Notes under the pieces: model-generated
What the model was told of the DNA's origin: nothing
Database searches by the model: none
The model's input: only the letters and a program-made list of their open reading frames with translations
Assembly: GCA_046537975.1 (NCBI GenBank)
Contig: JBKHJR010000002.1
Coordinates: forward strand, 42,907 to 106,906
Length of the DNA: 64,000 bases
From: JAWLDV01 sp046537975
Lineage (GTDB): Bacteria; Desulfobacterota; Desulfobulbia; Desulfobulbales; SURF-16
Direction: 5' to 3'
Part shown: positions 35,010 through 45,684 of the stretch, in pieces
Layout of the letters: each line of letters starts with the position of its first letter
How positions within the stretch are numbered: position 1 is the first letter of the stretch
Made by a program: the position numbers and the translations under genes

Positions 35010-36656
35010 ATGAACAGCAGAAAAGACTTCATGAGAAAGAGCTATATATTGCAGATTCAGGCCTTGATAGCTGTCCTTTTAATATTCACCTCCTGCGCAG
35101 GGCAACAGTCTTCTTCCTTGGAGGACCCGGATGATAAGGCGGACCGTTTTATAGCTAAACATAAGGAAGATACTGAATCCAAGGCCGGCAAAAAGTCGGG
35201 TCAGCTGCCTGAGCGCTTTCAGAAGGCCGATTTTTCCATTGAAGACAAGGTTGAGTCCGATGTTGAGGAGGTGGATATCCCCGTAGGAGTGGATATCAGG
35301 TCCGATCATCCTGTCTCCCTGAGAAAGATAATGAAAAAACTGGTCCAGCTCAAGGGCATGAACGTAAGCTGGGCCAATGACGTGGATCAGGGGGCTTTGG
35401 TGGATGTGGATATCCGGGCCGGAGATAATTTTTTCCAGTCTATTGAGAATCTTCTTGGGCAACTGGATTACTTTCACGAAATCAAGGGCAATTCCATTCT
35501 GGTCAAGCATAAGGATACCCAGGTTTTCCATGTCGCCATGCCTTTTACCAAGGATGATTATTCCAGCGGTGCCGGTGGTGATGTCCTGGGAGGATCAGGG
35601 GGTTCAGAGCATGAATTGACCGGGACCATTCAGCTCACCAGTGAGCAGGAAAGCGAAGGTAGCTTTAATATCTGGTCAAATATCCGCGATAACCTGGACC
35701 AGATTCTGGAAATCTGGACCAAAAAGGTAGAAACCACTGATGACTCTGCTGGCCAGCAGGGGGAAGGTGAAGAAAACGGGACCTCGGTTACAACCAACCG
35801 GCAGCCGGGTAAGGGGTATTATACCATTGACAGGCCTGTCGGCCTGGTAACAGTAACTGCGCCCAAGTCTCTGCTGGAGAAGGTGGAAAACTACTTTGAC
35901 CAACTCAAGAATCAGGTATATCGCCAGATCTCCATTGAGGCCAAGATCGTTGAGGTAACCCTTTCCGAAGATAACAGGACCGGAATTAACTGGGAAGATC
36001 TGCTGCAGAACAACAGTAACCCCTTAAGTTTCAGTATGGATTTTCAGAAGCTGAATCCCTCATACCAGGGCGATGGTACTCAGAACAGGTTCCTTACCCT
36101 GGATACCCATAACTTCGGTCTGATTATTGACGCCATGAAGGATCAGGGGCATGTAGAGGTACTGGCCAATCCCAGAGTCAGCGTCATGAATGGTCAGCCG
36201 TCCCTTATATCCATCGGAGAGAATAAAACTTTTATTGATAAAGTAGAGGCCACCCAGGAAGAAGGGGTGGTAACCTACAGTGTAACCACCAACAAGGTCA
36301 TGTCCGGACTGGGGATGGGAGTGGTTGCCACCATCCATGATAATAATGAAGTAATGCTCAAGATGACCCCGGTAACTTCCAAAGTCAAGGAGCCCATAGA
36401 ATACCGGCAGTTTGGTCAGGAAGGCAGTGAGGTAGGCCTGCCCCAGGTGGCTATCCGGGAACTCACCAGCATTGTCAAGGTGGAAAACGGTAGGATGCTG
36501 GTGGTGGGAGGACTGATCGACAGCCGCAATGAGTACGGCAATAACCGGGTGAGCTGGCTGCACAGCATACCTGTACTGGGCAAACTGTTCCGGCAGGACG
36601 GTATGAATAAGGAACGTAAGGAGCTGGTTATTCTGCTCAGGCCCAAAATAATATAA
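35010..36656 (+). CDS. type IV pilus secretin, MshL-like lipoprotein
   Basis: An outer-membrane pore for the pilus. A lipoprotein signal (LLIFTSCAGQ, lipobox Cys at about residue 29) is followed by a short STN-like domain (IPVGVDIRSDHPVSLRKIMKKLVQLKGMNV), a linker, and the secretin domain from about residue 300 (VYRQISIEAKIVEVTLSEDNRTGINWEDLLQ ... VLANPRVSVMNGQPSLISIG ... LTSIVKVENGRMLVVGGLI ... IPVLGKLFRQDGMNKERKELVILLRPKII). At 548 residues and with its own lipobox it resembles MshL of MSHA pili more than PilQ, yet it sits at the end of a PilMNOP operon. A strong terminator follows. Confidence 0.9.
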   Translation: MNSRKDFMRKSYILQIQALIAVLLIFTSCAGQQSSSLEDPDDKADRFIAKHKEDTESKAGKKSGQLPERFQKADFSIEDKVESDVEEVDIPVGVDIRSDHPVSLRKIMKKLVQLKGMNVSWANDVDQGALVDVDIRAGDNFFQSIENLLGQLDYFHEIKGNSILVKHKDTQVFHVAMPFTKDDYSSGAGGDVLGGSGGSEHELTGTIQLTSEQESEGSFNIWSNIRDNLDQILEIWTKKVETTDDSAGQQGEGEENGTSVTTNRQPGKGYYTIDRPVGLVTVTAPKSLLEKVENYFDQLKNQVYRQISIEAKIVEVTLSEDNRTGINWEDLLQNNSNPLSFSMDFQKLNPSYQGDGTQNRFLTLDTHNFGLIIDAMKDQGHVEVLANPRVSVMNGQPSLISIGENKTFIDKVEATQEEGVVTYSVTTNKVMSGLGMGVVATIHDNNEVMLKMTPVTSKVKEPIEYRQFGQEGSEVGLPQVAIRELTSIVKVENGRMLVVGGLIDSRNEYGNNRVSWLHSIPVLGKLFRQDGMNKERKELVILLRPKII

Positions 36657-36663
36657 GACCGGC

Positions 36664-36713
36664 AGTTACGAATTAAGGGATATGATTATCCCCCCTTAAT
36701 TCGTAACTTTTTA
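36664..36713. terminator. bidirectional intrinsic terminator between the secretin gene and secB
   Basis: A perfect 16-base stem, AGTTACGAATTAAGGG (36664-36679) with its complement at 36693-36708, is followed by TTTTT. It ends the pilus operon on the plus strand, and on the minus strand it follows the secB stop directly, with the last bases overlapping. Confidence 0.9.
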
Positions 36714-37190
36714 ATTCTGATTTTCTTTCTTCTGTTGATGCTGATACAGGGCCATGAAATTAACCGGTTCCATCAGAAAGGGCATAAAGCCGCCGTCAAC
36801 AGAGACCTGACTCATGATCTGCCTGGTAAAGGGAAACATCAAAGTCGGACAGTCCACGGCCAGTGCCATGGGGACATTTTCATCGGGAATGTTTTTCAGG
36901 ATGAAGACCCCGGCATGTTCCACTTCTATAATGAACAGATTCTTGCCTTCCTTGCCGTTTTTTACCGTACCGGTCACAGCAATAGTGACTTCATAATGAT
37001 CGTCTTCCAGGGCCCGGTGTTTTACCTCGAGGTTGATGTCTACAGTGGGCTCCTGTTTTTCCATAAAGATTTCCGGAGCGTTGGGGTTTTCAAAAGACAG
37101 ATCTTTCAGGTAGAGTTTCTGCAGCCTGAATACGGGTGATTCCTGTTGATTCTGCCCTTTCTGGGCATTGCTCTGGTTTTCTTCTGCCAT
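36711..37190 (-). CDS. secB: protein-export chaperone SecB
   Basis: A tetrameric cytosolic chaperone that keeps precursors unfolded and hands them to SecA. Family marks are FRLQKLYLKDLSFENPNAPEIF near the N-terminus and MFPFTRQIMSQVSVDGGFMPFLMEPVNFMALY near the C-terminus. The N-terminal tail is unusually glutamine-rich. The 159-residue length is normal. AAAGGAT precedes the ATG. Its clients in this window could include the porin and the beta-barrel proteins. Confidence 0.93.
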   Translation of the reverse strand: MAEENQSNAQKGQNQQESPVFRLQKLYLKDLSFENPNAPEIFMEKQEPTVDINLEVKHRALEDDHYEVTIAVTGTVKNGKEGKNLFIIEVEHAGVFILKNIPDENVPMALAVDCPTLMFPFTRQIMSQVSVDGGFMPFLMEPVNFMALYQHQQKKENQN

Positions 37191-37319
37191 GTTTTATCCT
37201 TTTAGGGCTGAATTATTTATAATTTCCTGTTGTCTGCTCCCTTGTCCATCTTTCTTTAATCACTAACCTTTTATCTCTCTATCGTTCAGTCGTCAAGCTT
37301 TTTCCTTGCCCCTTGAGCC

Positions 37320-40142
<2,823 letters not shown>

Positions 40143-40154
40143 ATTATATTAGTT

Positions 40155-40243
40155 ACAAGGTGCAAGGTGCAAGGTTTTTTAAATCTACGGCTTAGCCCTC
40201 TGCCCTCTGATCTCCGCCCTCCGACTTCCGCCCTCCGACCTCA
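40155..40243 (-). repeat. heptad element between rsmB and uvrA
   Basis: On the plus strand ACAAGGT is followed by GCAAGGT twice (40155-40175). Seven exact heptads follow at 40195-40243 (GCCCTCT twice, GATCTCC, GCCCTCC, GACTTCC, GCCCTCC, GACCTCA). Read toward uvrA, the order is a purine array, a core containing CTAAGCC, then a CTTGCAC array 12 bases before the ATG. The rsmB stop codon lies inside the first heptad of the element. Confidence 0.82.
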
Positions 40244-41590
40244 GTCTCTCACCAGCCGGGCGGCAAAAAAGCCGTCGTTATACTCCCCGGGGACAAGCTT
40301 CAGAAATCCCTGTTCGTCCAGCACTTGGCTGCAGCTTTCAGGCAGTTCCGGAAAATCAGGCTTGAATCGGGGATGTCCGGCAATAAACCGGGTGATAATC
40401 TCTTCGTTTTCCTCGGGTTCAGTACTGCAGGTGGCATAGACCAGGGTCCCGCCGGAAGGAATAAGTCCGGCGGCCTCCTCCAGAAGGGCGAGCTGAATGG
40501 ACTGATAAGGCTGCAGTTCGCTTTCACCGGCGGCAAGATTCCAGCGTATGTCCGGATGACGGCGGATCACCCCCAGTCCTGAACAGGGAGCATCTATCAG
40601 GATGCTGTGGTAATTCTTTTCTGTCTGTCTTCTGAAATCCTCAAGAGTAATATTTAAAGGAGTGATACCTGAAGTCAAGCCCATTCTTTGCAGGTTTTCC
40701 ATCAGGAGCTTAAACCTTTTCTGGTTGGGCTCCAGGGCGGTTATACTGCTGGCCGGCGGCACCAGGCTGCTCAGCTGGATGGTTTTACCCCCCACACCGG
40801 CACAGGCATCAAGGTAGGAGCCGGGCTGAAAAGGGGCCAGCATTCTGGTTATCAACTGGGCCCCTTCATCCTGGACCAGGAACCAGCCCCGGTCATAACC
40901 GGGCAATTCACTGACCCAGCCCCTGTATTCCGGCAGGATCACGGCTTCCCGGACATATGGTCCCGGAATAGCCCTGTTGCCCTCCTGAGTCAGAAGTTCT
41001 ATAAATTCTTCCCTGCTGACGGCAGATAGATCAAGACAGAGGGTAAGGCAGGGTTGCCGGTTGTTGTTTTGACATATTTCCCGGGCCCTGTCCTCGCCAT
41101 AACGCAGCCTGTAACGCTCATAAAGCCAGTCCGGATGACTGAACCTGACCTGCGGAGGCAGGTTTTCCTCCTCAGGAAGACCGGGACGGTTACCTTCTCG
41201 GGCAAGGGCCCGGAGTACACCGTTCACATAACCTGTCAGCCATTTGGGCTGACCGGCCTTTCTCATTGCCTTTACCGTTTCATTTACAGCGGCGGAAGGA
41301 GGGACCCGGTCCAGGAAAAGGAGCTGGAAAGCACCCAGTCTCAGGGCCTGCAGAGTGAAGGGCTTCATCTTAGGCAGAGGATGACTGGAAAAGCGGCTGA
41401 GGACAGCATCGAGATAACGCTGTTGGCGCAGGACTCCGTAAACCAGGGCCATGACCAGATGGCTGTCCCTGGAATCGGTCAAGCCGGCCTGATTCAACTC
41501 CTGCTCCATGACAGTATCCACCGGTTCTTTTTCCCGGGAGCTCCGGCAAAGGATCTGAATACTTAAGTATCTGGTGCTGCGGGATTTCAA
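40241..41590 (-). CDS. rsmB: 16S rRNA (cytosine-967-C5)-methyltransferase
   Basis: An N-terminal NusB-like RNA-binding domain (RYLSIQILCRSSREKEPVDTV to about residue 135) is fused to a SAM methyltransferase domain. The SAM site is YLDACAGVGGKT; the catalytic cysteines are in IDAPCSGLGVIRRHPDIRW and VYATCSTEPEENEEI. The 449-residue length is normal. The start given is a TTG without a good ribosome-binding site; no ATG lies between it and the NusB fold. The gene end is embedded in a heptad element. Confidence 0.9.
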   Translation of the reverse strand: MKSRSTRYLSIQILCRSSREKEPVDTVMEQELNQAGLTDSRDSHLVMALVYGVLRQQRYLDAVLSRFSSHPLPKMKPFTLQALRLGAFQLLFLDRVPPSAAVNETVKAMRKAGQPKWLTGYVNGVLRALAREGNRPGLPEEENLPPQVRFSHPDWLYERYRLRYGEDRAREICQNNNRQPCLTLCLDLSAVSREEFIELLTQEGNRAIPGPYVREAVILPEYRGWVSELPGYDRGWFLVQDEGAQLITRMLAPFQPGSYLDACAGVGGKTIQLSSLVPPASSITALEPNQKRFKLLMENLQRMGLTSGITPLNITLEDFRRQTEKNYHSILIDAPCSGLGVIRRHPDIRWNLAAGESELQPYQSIQLALLEEAAGLIPSGGTLVYATCSTEPEENEEIITRFIAGHPRFKPDFPELPESCSQVLDEQGFLKLVPGEYNDGFFAARLVRD

Positions 41591-41668
41591 GATTGGTATT
41601 CTTTGTAGTGAAATTATTATGGCTCATCCGGATAATAAGTATCTGAATCCGGGTGATTCAATGTCTCT

Positions 41669-41717
41669 GATCTCCGACCTCCGACCTCTGACCTCCGACC
41701 TCTGACTTCCGATCTCC
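41669..41717 (-). repeat. purine-type heptad array between pgeF and rsmB
   Basis: Seven exact heptads on the plus strand: GATCTCC, GACCTCC, GACCTCT, GACCTCC, GACCTCT, GACTTCC, GATCTCC. On the coding (minus) strand they read as GGAGGTC-type repeats just after the pgeF stop. No second array is seen before the rsmB start, so this copy is only the first half of the element. Confidence 0.8.
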
Positions 41718-41725
41718 GACCGGGG

Positions 41726-42487
41726 TTACTGCTTGCTGAGACCTATTACCGCCCCGAAACGGCCGGTCCGGCCTTCCCTGCGGTAGGAAAACCACTCCGG
41801 GCCGCACTTGGTGCAGAGGGCGGCAGTATGAACATTTTGCCCCAAAACCCCGGCCCGGCGCAACTGATCTCTGCTGACCGCCCATAAGTCAAAATAATCA
41901 GGCCTTACCTGGTAGCGGGAGAATTCCCGGGGCAGTTCCTGCCTCCAGTTTTTGAACTCGGCACAGCAGGGACCCAGGGAGGGACTGATAAATGCTGATA
42001 AGTCAGAAGGCCGGCTCCGGAAACGTTCGGTCATCCTGTGGATGGTCTTACCGATAATATCAGCTGCGTTGCCCCGCCAGCCGCAATGGATATTGGCTGC
42101 CACTCTTTTTACCGGGTCCAGAACCATAACCGCCTGGCAGTCAGCAAGCTGGATCATCAGTGCCGGGCCGGGGACATCGGTTATCAGGGCATCATAGCCT
42201 GGAAATTCCCTGTCTTCCTCCGGTTCCTCTTCAATAACCAGAATGCCGCTGCCGTGCACCTGCCCTGCAGATAACAGCCTCTCTGCGGCCAGGGATTTTT
42301 TGACCCGGTCTCTGTTAGCACGCACGTTGTCGGGATGATCCCCCACACCCAGGCTCAGGTTCAGGGAATCGTAGGGCGGCGGACTTATTCCCCCGGAGCG
42401 CTTGAATATGCCGTGGAAAAATATCCGGTCAGGAATTTCCGGGGATTCAAGCCGGAACGGAGTAAGGGGTTTGCTGAAGTTGTCCAT
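41726..42487 (-). CDS. pgeF: multi-copper polyphenol oxidase-like (YfiH/PgeF) protein
   Basis: A laccase-domain protein of the DUF152 family, reported elsewhere as a purine-nucleoside phosphorylase or as a peptidoglycan editing factor. The metal ligands are visible: His in GQVHGSG, Cys in ADCQAVM and His in NIHCGWRGN; SLGPCCAEFKNW is also typical. The 253-residue length is normal. It is followed on the same strand by rsmB. Which activity dominates here cannot be told. Confidence 0.9.
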   Translation of the reverse strand: MDNFSKPLTPFRLESPEIPDRIFFHGIFKRSGGISPPPYDSLNLSLGVGDHPDNVRANRDRVKKSLAAERLLSAGQVHGSGILVIEEEPEEDREFPGYDALITDVPGPALMIQLADCQAVMVLDPVKRVAANIHCGWRGNAADIIGKTIHRMTERFRSRPSDLSAFISPSLGPCCAEFKNWRQELPREFSRYQVRPDYFDLWAVSRDQLRRAGVLGQNVHTAALCTKCGPEWFSYRREGRTGRFGAVIGLSKQ

Positions 42488-42584
42488 GTTTCAAATCAAT
42501 CGGCTTAACTGTCTGTACTTGAGCCTTAATGCTACCGGAACTGTCTTGCCTTATTCTACGTGTTGAGAACCCTGAAAAAAAGAA

Positions 42585-42619
42585 AAAAGGACAACCTCCA
42601 TACCGGAGATTGTCCTTTT
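42585..42619 (-). terminator. intrinsic terminator after the DUF3373 gene
   Basis: AAAAGGACAACCTCC (42585-42599) pairs with 42605-42619; on the minus-strand transcript the single mismatch becomes a U-G wobble and the stem ends in UUUU. It lies 88 bases beyond the stop of the minus-strand barrel gene. Confidence 0.8.
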
Positions 42620-42706
42620 CTTAACGGAGCGCCGGGAACAGCCTGGTTCCCGCTAAAAGATGCGGGAAAAATGTGCTCCCGGAATCATACCTGTAAGGAT
42701 TTTTCT

Positions 42707-44470
42707 CTAAAAGCGGGCCTCAAAGGTCAGGTAGACCTGATCCATCTCCTCGATAGCCGGATACATCTGGGCGGCCAGAGGATCATCCGCCAGGTCATCT
42801 ATATCCTGGGGTTCACCCAGCCAGAAGCCGCTGCCGGTGTAGTCATAGTCGTAGTGCTGATAGCCCAGGCGCATGAAGGCCTTGGAATACTCGGAGATCT
42901 TCCAGCCTGCGGGAATATCGTAGATCATATAGGCCTCATAGACACTGCCGCGGGTGGCAAGCTTGGCCTGATAGAGGTCGTCATGACCCGGGGTAAAGGA
43001 GATCCAGTCTTCGGAGCCGAAGTTATACTCCAGCCCCAGTTTCAGACCGAGATCATCCAGGTCGTAACGGGCCCCGGCATAAACACTGTAACCGTCTTTG
43101 GAATCAGTGGCATCTTCATCCCACCAGCTGGTCAGGAGTCCGGTCCCCATCTCGTCAACGCCGCTGGGATCGGTACGGCTCCAGCCGGCGCTGAGAAAGT
43201 AGTTCAGATTCCGCCATTTGTCCATGGCCGCGAAGCTGGTATGTTGGATGTCACCGAGGTTGGTCCGGTCCAGCATGCCGTTTTCATCTGAGTCTATCAC
43301 ACCGTTTCCGTCCACGTCACGGACTTGATAGGGTGTATCATATCCGTGTAGTGACATTTCCAGGATGTTGGGAAAATCAACGTCACTGGGGATGTTGAAC
43401 ATGTTAAAGACCCTGAAGGACTGGAAGTTGATGAAAAGGTCGTCCTTCTTGTAGACATCCCAGTTGATTCCGGCGAAATCAGTATCATTGATGTGATCAT
43501 CATTAGTGGTGACTCCGGACTCAAAGCCCCGGCCTATGCAGAGCCTTACCCGGCCGGAACCTTCGTTACCCAGGGGATTGAAATAGGCGTAGCCGAAGGT
43601 GGCGCCGTCAAAGGGATAGTTCATGAAGGCTGTGGGAGTGGCCATGGTGTCCGCGGGATCGTTGCCCATGCGGATATGCTCCGGGGGGCCGTCGGTGGTG
43701 GGCCGGCGGCCGATGGAGAACCAGATGGGGAGGTCCGCGATATTGTTCCAGTTTACGTAGGCCTGGTCCACGATCAGGTCGTTGTCATCCGGCTGCCTGG
43801 CAGTGGTGCCGTCAAAGGAGAGAGCACTGGTGGTAAAGGGGCCGCCGAATTCCAGGGGAGTGGACTGGCCGCCGTAGGTCTTGTACATGGCCAGGCGTCC
43901 CTTGAAGGTGACGTTTTCCATGGCCTTGACCTGCATATTCAGGCGCAGGCGGTTGGTGAACAGGGAGTCGTTGTCGTAGTCCTGGGCGGGATCAGGGGTG
44001 GCTGCTGTAAAAGGTATATCGGCCGGCGGTTGACCTCCTCCCAGAGAACCAGCTGGAATCACTCCGTTCTGGATGAGTTGATTCCTTTGGGATGCCGACA
44101 TGGACCTAAACATTGGAACTAATTGGTTCTCAATATACCCGACTGAGGCATTACCCAATGTCATTGCATCAGCGATAGATACCATAGAGTCAGCCACATT
44201 CCCGGCACTGTACTGAGACGGAGCCTCGGCGCTCATGGAGTCTACCCGGGCCCGGAAGTCCCCGGAAAACTTAAAGCGGGAGGCCAGGTTCCAGTCCTCG
44301 ATGTTGGCGTCAACATCATCCTGGATATACTGCTGGTCAGCCTTGAGCTCTTCCAGCTGCTGAGAGAGATTGTCGATTTGCTCCTGCAGGTCTTCCTGGC
44401 TGGCAGCGCCGGCGGTCAGCGGCAAAGCCAGGAGGCCGGTCAGGGCCAATGCGGAAAATTTTTTTACCAT
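42707..44470 (-). CDS. DUF3373-type outer-membrane beta-barrel protein
   Basis: I start the protein at ATG 44470 (MVKKFSALALTG) because it has an AAAGGAGGGAAAAA leader and a signal peptide ending GAA; an upstream in-frame start at 44536 adds an implausible tail. After the signal comes a short coiled coil (SQEDLQEQIDNLSQQLEELKADQQYI), typical of porins tethered to peptidoglycan, then a long barrel ending LTFEARF with a terminal Phe. Length is 588 residues. The DDND and DVDGNGVIDSDENG stretches look like calcium-binding loops. I recall this family from anaerobic proteobacteria; its substrate is unknown. Confidence 0.82.
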   Translation of the reverse strand: MVKKFSALALTGLLALPLTAGAASQEDLQEQIDNLSQQLEELKADQQYIQDDVDANIEDWNLASRFKFSGDFRARVDSMSAEAPSQYSAGNVADSMVSIADAMTLGNASVGYIENQLVPMFRSMSASQRNQLIQNGVIPAGSLGGGQPPADIPFTAATPDPAQDYDNDSLFTNRLRLNMQVKAMENVTFKGRLAMYKTYGGQSTPLEFGGPFTTSALSFDGTTARQPDDNDLIVDQAYVNWNNIADLPIWFSIGRRPTTDGPPEHIRMGNDPADTMATPTAFMNYPFDGATFGYAYFNPLGNEGSGRVRLCIGRGFESGVTTNDDHINDTDFAGINWDVYKKDDLFINFQSFRVFNMFNIPSDVDFPNILEMSLHGYDTPYQVRDVDGNGVIDSDENGMLDRTNLGDIQHTSFAAMDKWRNLNYFLSAGWSRTDPSGVDEMGTGLLTSWWDEDATDSKDGYSVYAGARYDLDDLGLKLGLEYNFGSEDWISFTPGHDDLYQAKLATRGSVYEAYMIYDIPAGWKISEYSKAFMRLGYQHYDYDYTGSGFWLGEPQDIDDLADDPLAAQMYPAIEEMDQVYLTFEARF

Positions 44471-44579
44471 TTTTCCCTCCTTTAATTGGAAAAATTTTGT
44501 AAATGGGTTTGCTCGATGGTACTTAAACTGAGGCATTTTGACGCATTTTGACCGTAATTTCTACTTCATAATGGTGTAG

Positions 44580-44606
44580 TTGTCAAATAAGTTGACAATT
44601 TTTTTT
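44580..44606. promoter_or_regulatory. TTGTCAA-N5-TTGACAA inverted repeat with T-run
   Basis: TTGTCAA (44580-44586) is perfectly inverted at 44592-44598 across ATAAG and is followed by eight T. There is no plus-strand gene upstream to terminate, so an operator for the DUF3373 gene or a promoter element (TTGACA) is more likely than a terminator. Confidence 0.45.
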
Positions 44607-44749
44607 GAGGTGATATCCGGAAATCATTACTCAGGGAGGCAGAGTTTATCCCTGGATTCAGGGAGCCTGTTTAAAACCCACTGTTTATAATGGGTACATA
44701 GTTTGCCTGCTGTGTGCCGTATTATTCAGCAGGGATGTCTGCCTGATGC

Positions 44750-44829
44750 GGTTTAAAGTTTACAGCTTACCCATGAATATATTAATGTATCCTCACCATT
44801 ACACCCCAAACTTTAAACCCAAGACCTAA
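44750..44829 (+). repeat. inverted heptad arrays upstream of glyQ
   Basis: GGTTTAAAGTTT (44750-44761) is perfectly inverted at 44808-44819. Both sides can be read as 7-base units: AAGTTTA-like on the left; AACTTTA, AACCCAA, GACCTAA on the right. The right side runs to within a few bases of the glyQ ATG, which has at best a weak ribosome-binding site. Confidence 0.6.
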
Positions 44830-44835
44830 AGATAT

Positions 44836-45681
44836 ATGTATTTCCAGGATATCATTTTAAGATTAAGCCAATACTGGGCCGAGCAGGGATGCATTATTGA
44901 ACAGCCCTATGACATGGAAGTGGGGGCCGGAACCTTCCATCCCGCCACCATTCTGCGGGCTTTGGGGCCGAATCCCTGGAGGGCCGCTTACGTCCAGCCC
45001 TCCAGGCGGCCCACTGACGGCCGCTACGGGGACAACCCCTATCGCCTCCAGCGTTATTACCAGTTTCAGGTGGTACTGAAACCTTCACCTCTGGACTCCC
45101 AGGACCTGTTTCTGGGCAGTCTTAGGAGTTTTAATCTTGAGCTAACTGACCATGATGTACGGTTTGTGGAAGATGACTGGGAGTCCCCCACCCTGGGGGC
45201 CAGCGGCCTGGGCTGGGAAGTCTGGCTGGACGGCATGGAGATCGCCCAGTTCACTTATTTCCAGATGGCGGGCAGTCAGGAACTCGACCCCATAACTGTT
45301 GAGCTTACTTACGGCCTGGAGCGTATAGCTATGTATCTCCAGGGCAAGGAAAGTGTCTATGATATAGAGTGGAACCGGGAGGTCCTTTACGGGGATCTGG
45401 CGCATCAGGCGGAAAAGGAGTTCTCCGCCTATAATTTTGAATATGCTGATGTTGATTTTCTTTACTGGCTTTTTAATTCCTGTGAGGAAGAGGCCTTTAA
45501 GATGCTGGATCTGGATTTGCCCTTACCCGCCTATGAACATTGCCTGAAATGCTCTCATACCTTTAATCTCCTGGATGCCAGGAAAGCGATAAGTGTTGCG
45601 GAAAGGACGAGATATATCGGCCGGATAAGGAAAATCGCCCGGGAGGTGGCCGGGAAGGTGATTGCCCGGGGCTCTGTCTGA
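44836..45681 (+). CDS. glyQ: glycyl-tRNA synthetase alpha chain
   Basis: The class II catalytic chain of the bacterial alpha2beta2 enzyme. Motifs are clear: SQYWAEQGCIIEQPYDMEVGAGTFHPAT at the start, VQPSRRPTDGRYGDNPYRLQRYYQFQV, and ELTYGLERIAMYLQ (motif 3). The 281-residue length is slightly short of E. coli GlyQ but complete. The beta-chain gene glyS, usually adjacent, is absent: the next gene, 4 bases away, is on the other strand. glyS must be elsewhere in the genome. Confidence 0.97.
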   Translation: MYFQDIILRLSQYWAEQGCIIEQPYDMEVGAGTFHPATILRALGPNPWRAAYVQPSRRPTDGRYGDNPYRLQRYYQFQVVLKPSPLDSQDLFLGSLRSFNLELTDHDVRFVEDDWESPTLGASGLGWEVWLDGMEIAQFTYFQMAGSQELDPITVELTYGLERIAMYLQGKESVYDIEWNREVLYGDLAHQAEKEFSAYNFEYADVDFLYWLFNSCEEEAFKMLDLDLPLPAYEHCLKCSHTFNLLDARKAISVAERTRYIGRIRKIAREVAGKVIARGSV

Positions 45682-45684
45682 TAC

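Larger units (their letters stand above)
44471..44835. other. 365-base gap between the DUF3373 gene and glyQ
   Basis: No gene was found. It holds a TTGTCAA/TTGACAA hairpin (44580-44606), a pair of inverted heptad arrays (44750-44829) and presumably the promoters of both divergent genes. GGCATTTTGACGCATTTTGAC at 44532-44552 is a direct 10-base repeat (GCATTTTGAC twice). Confidence 0.55.
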
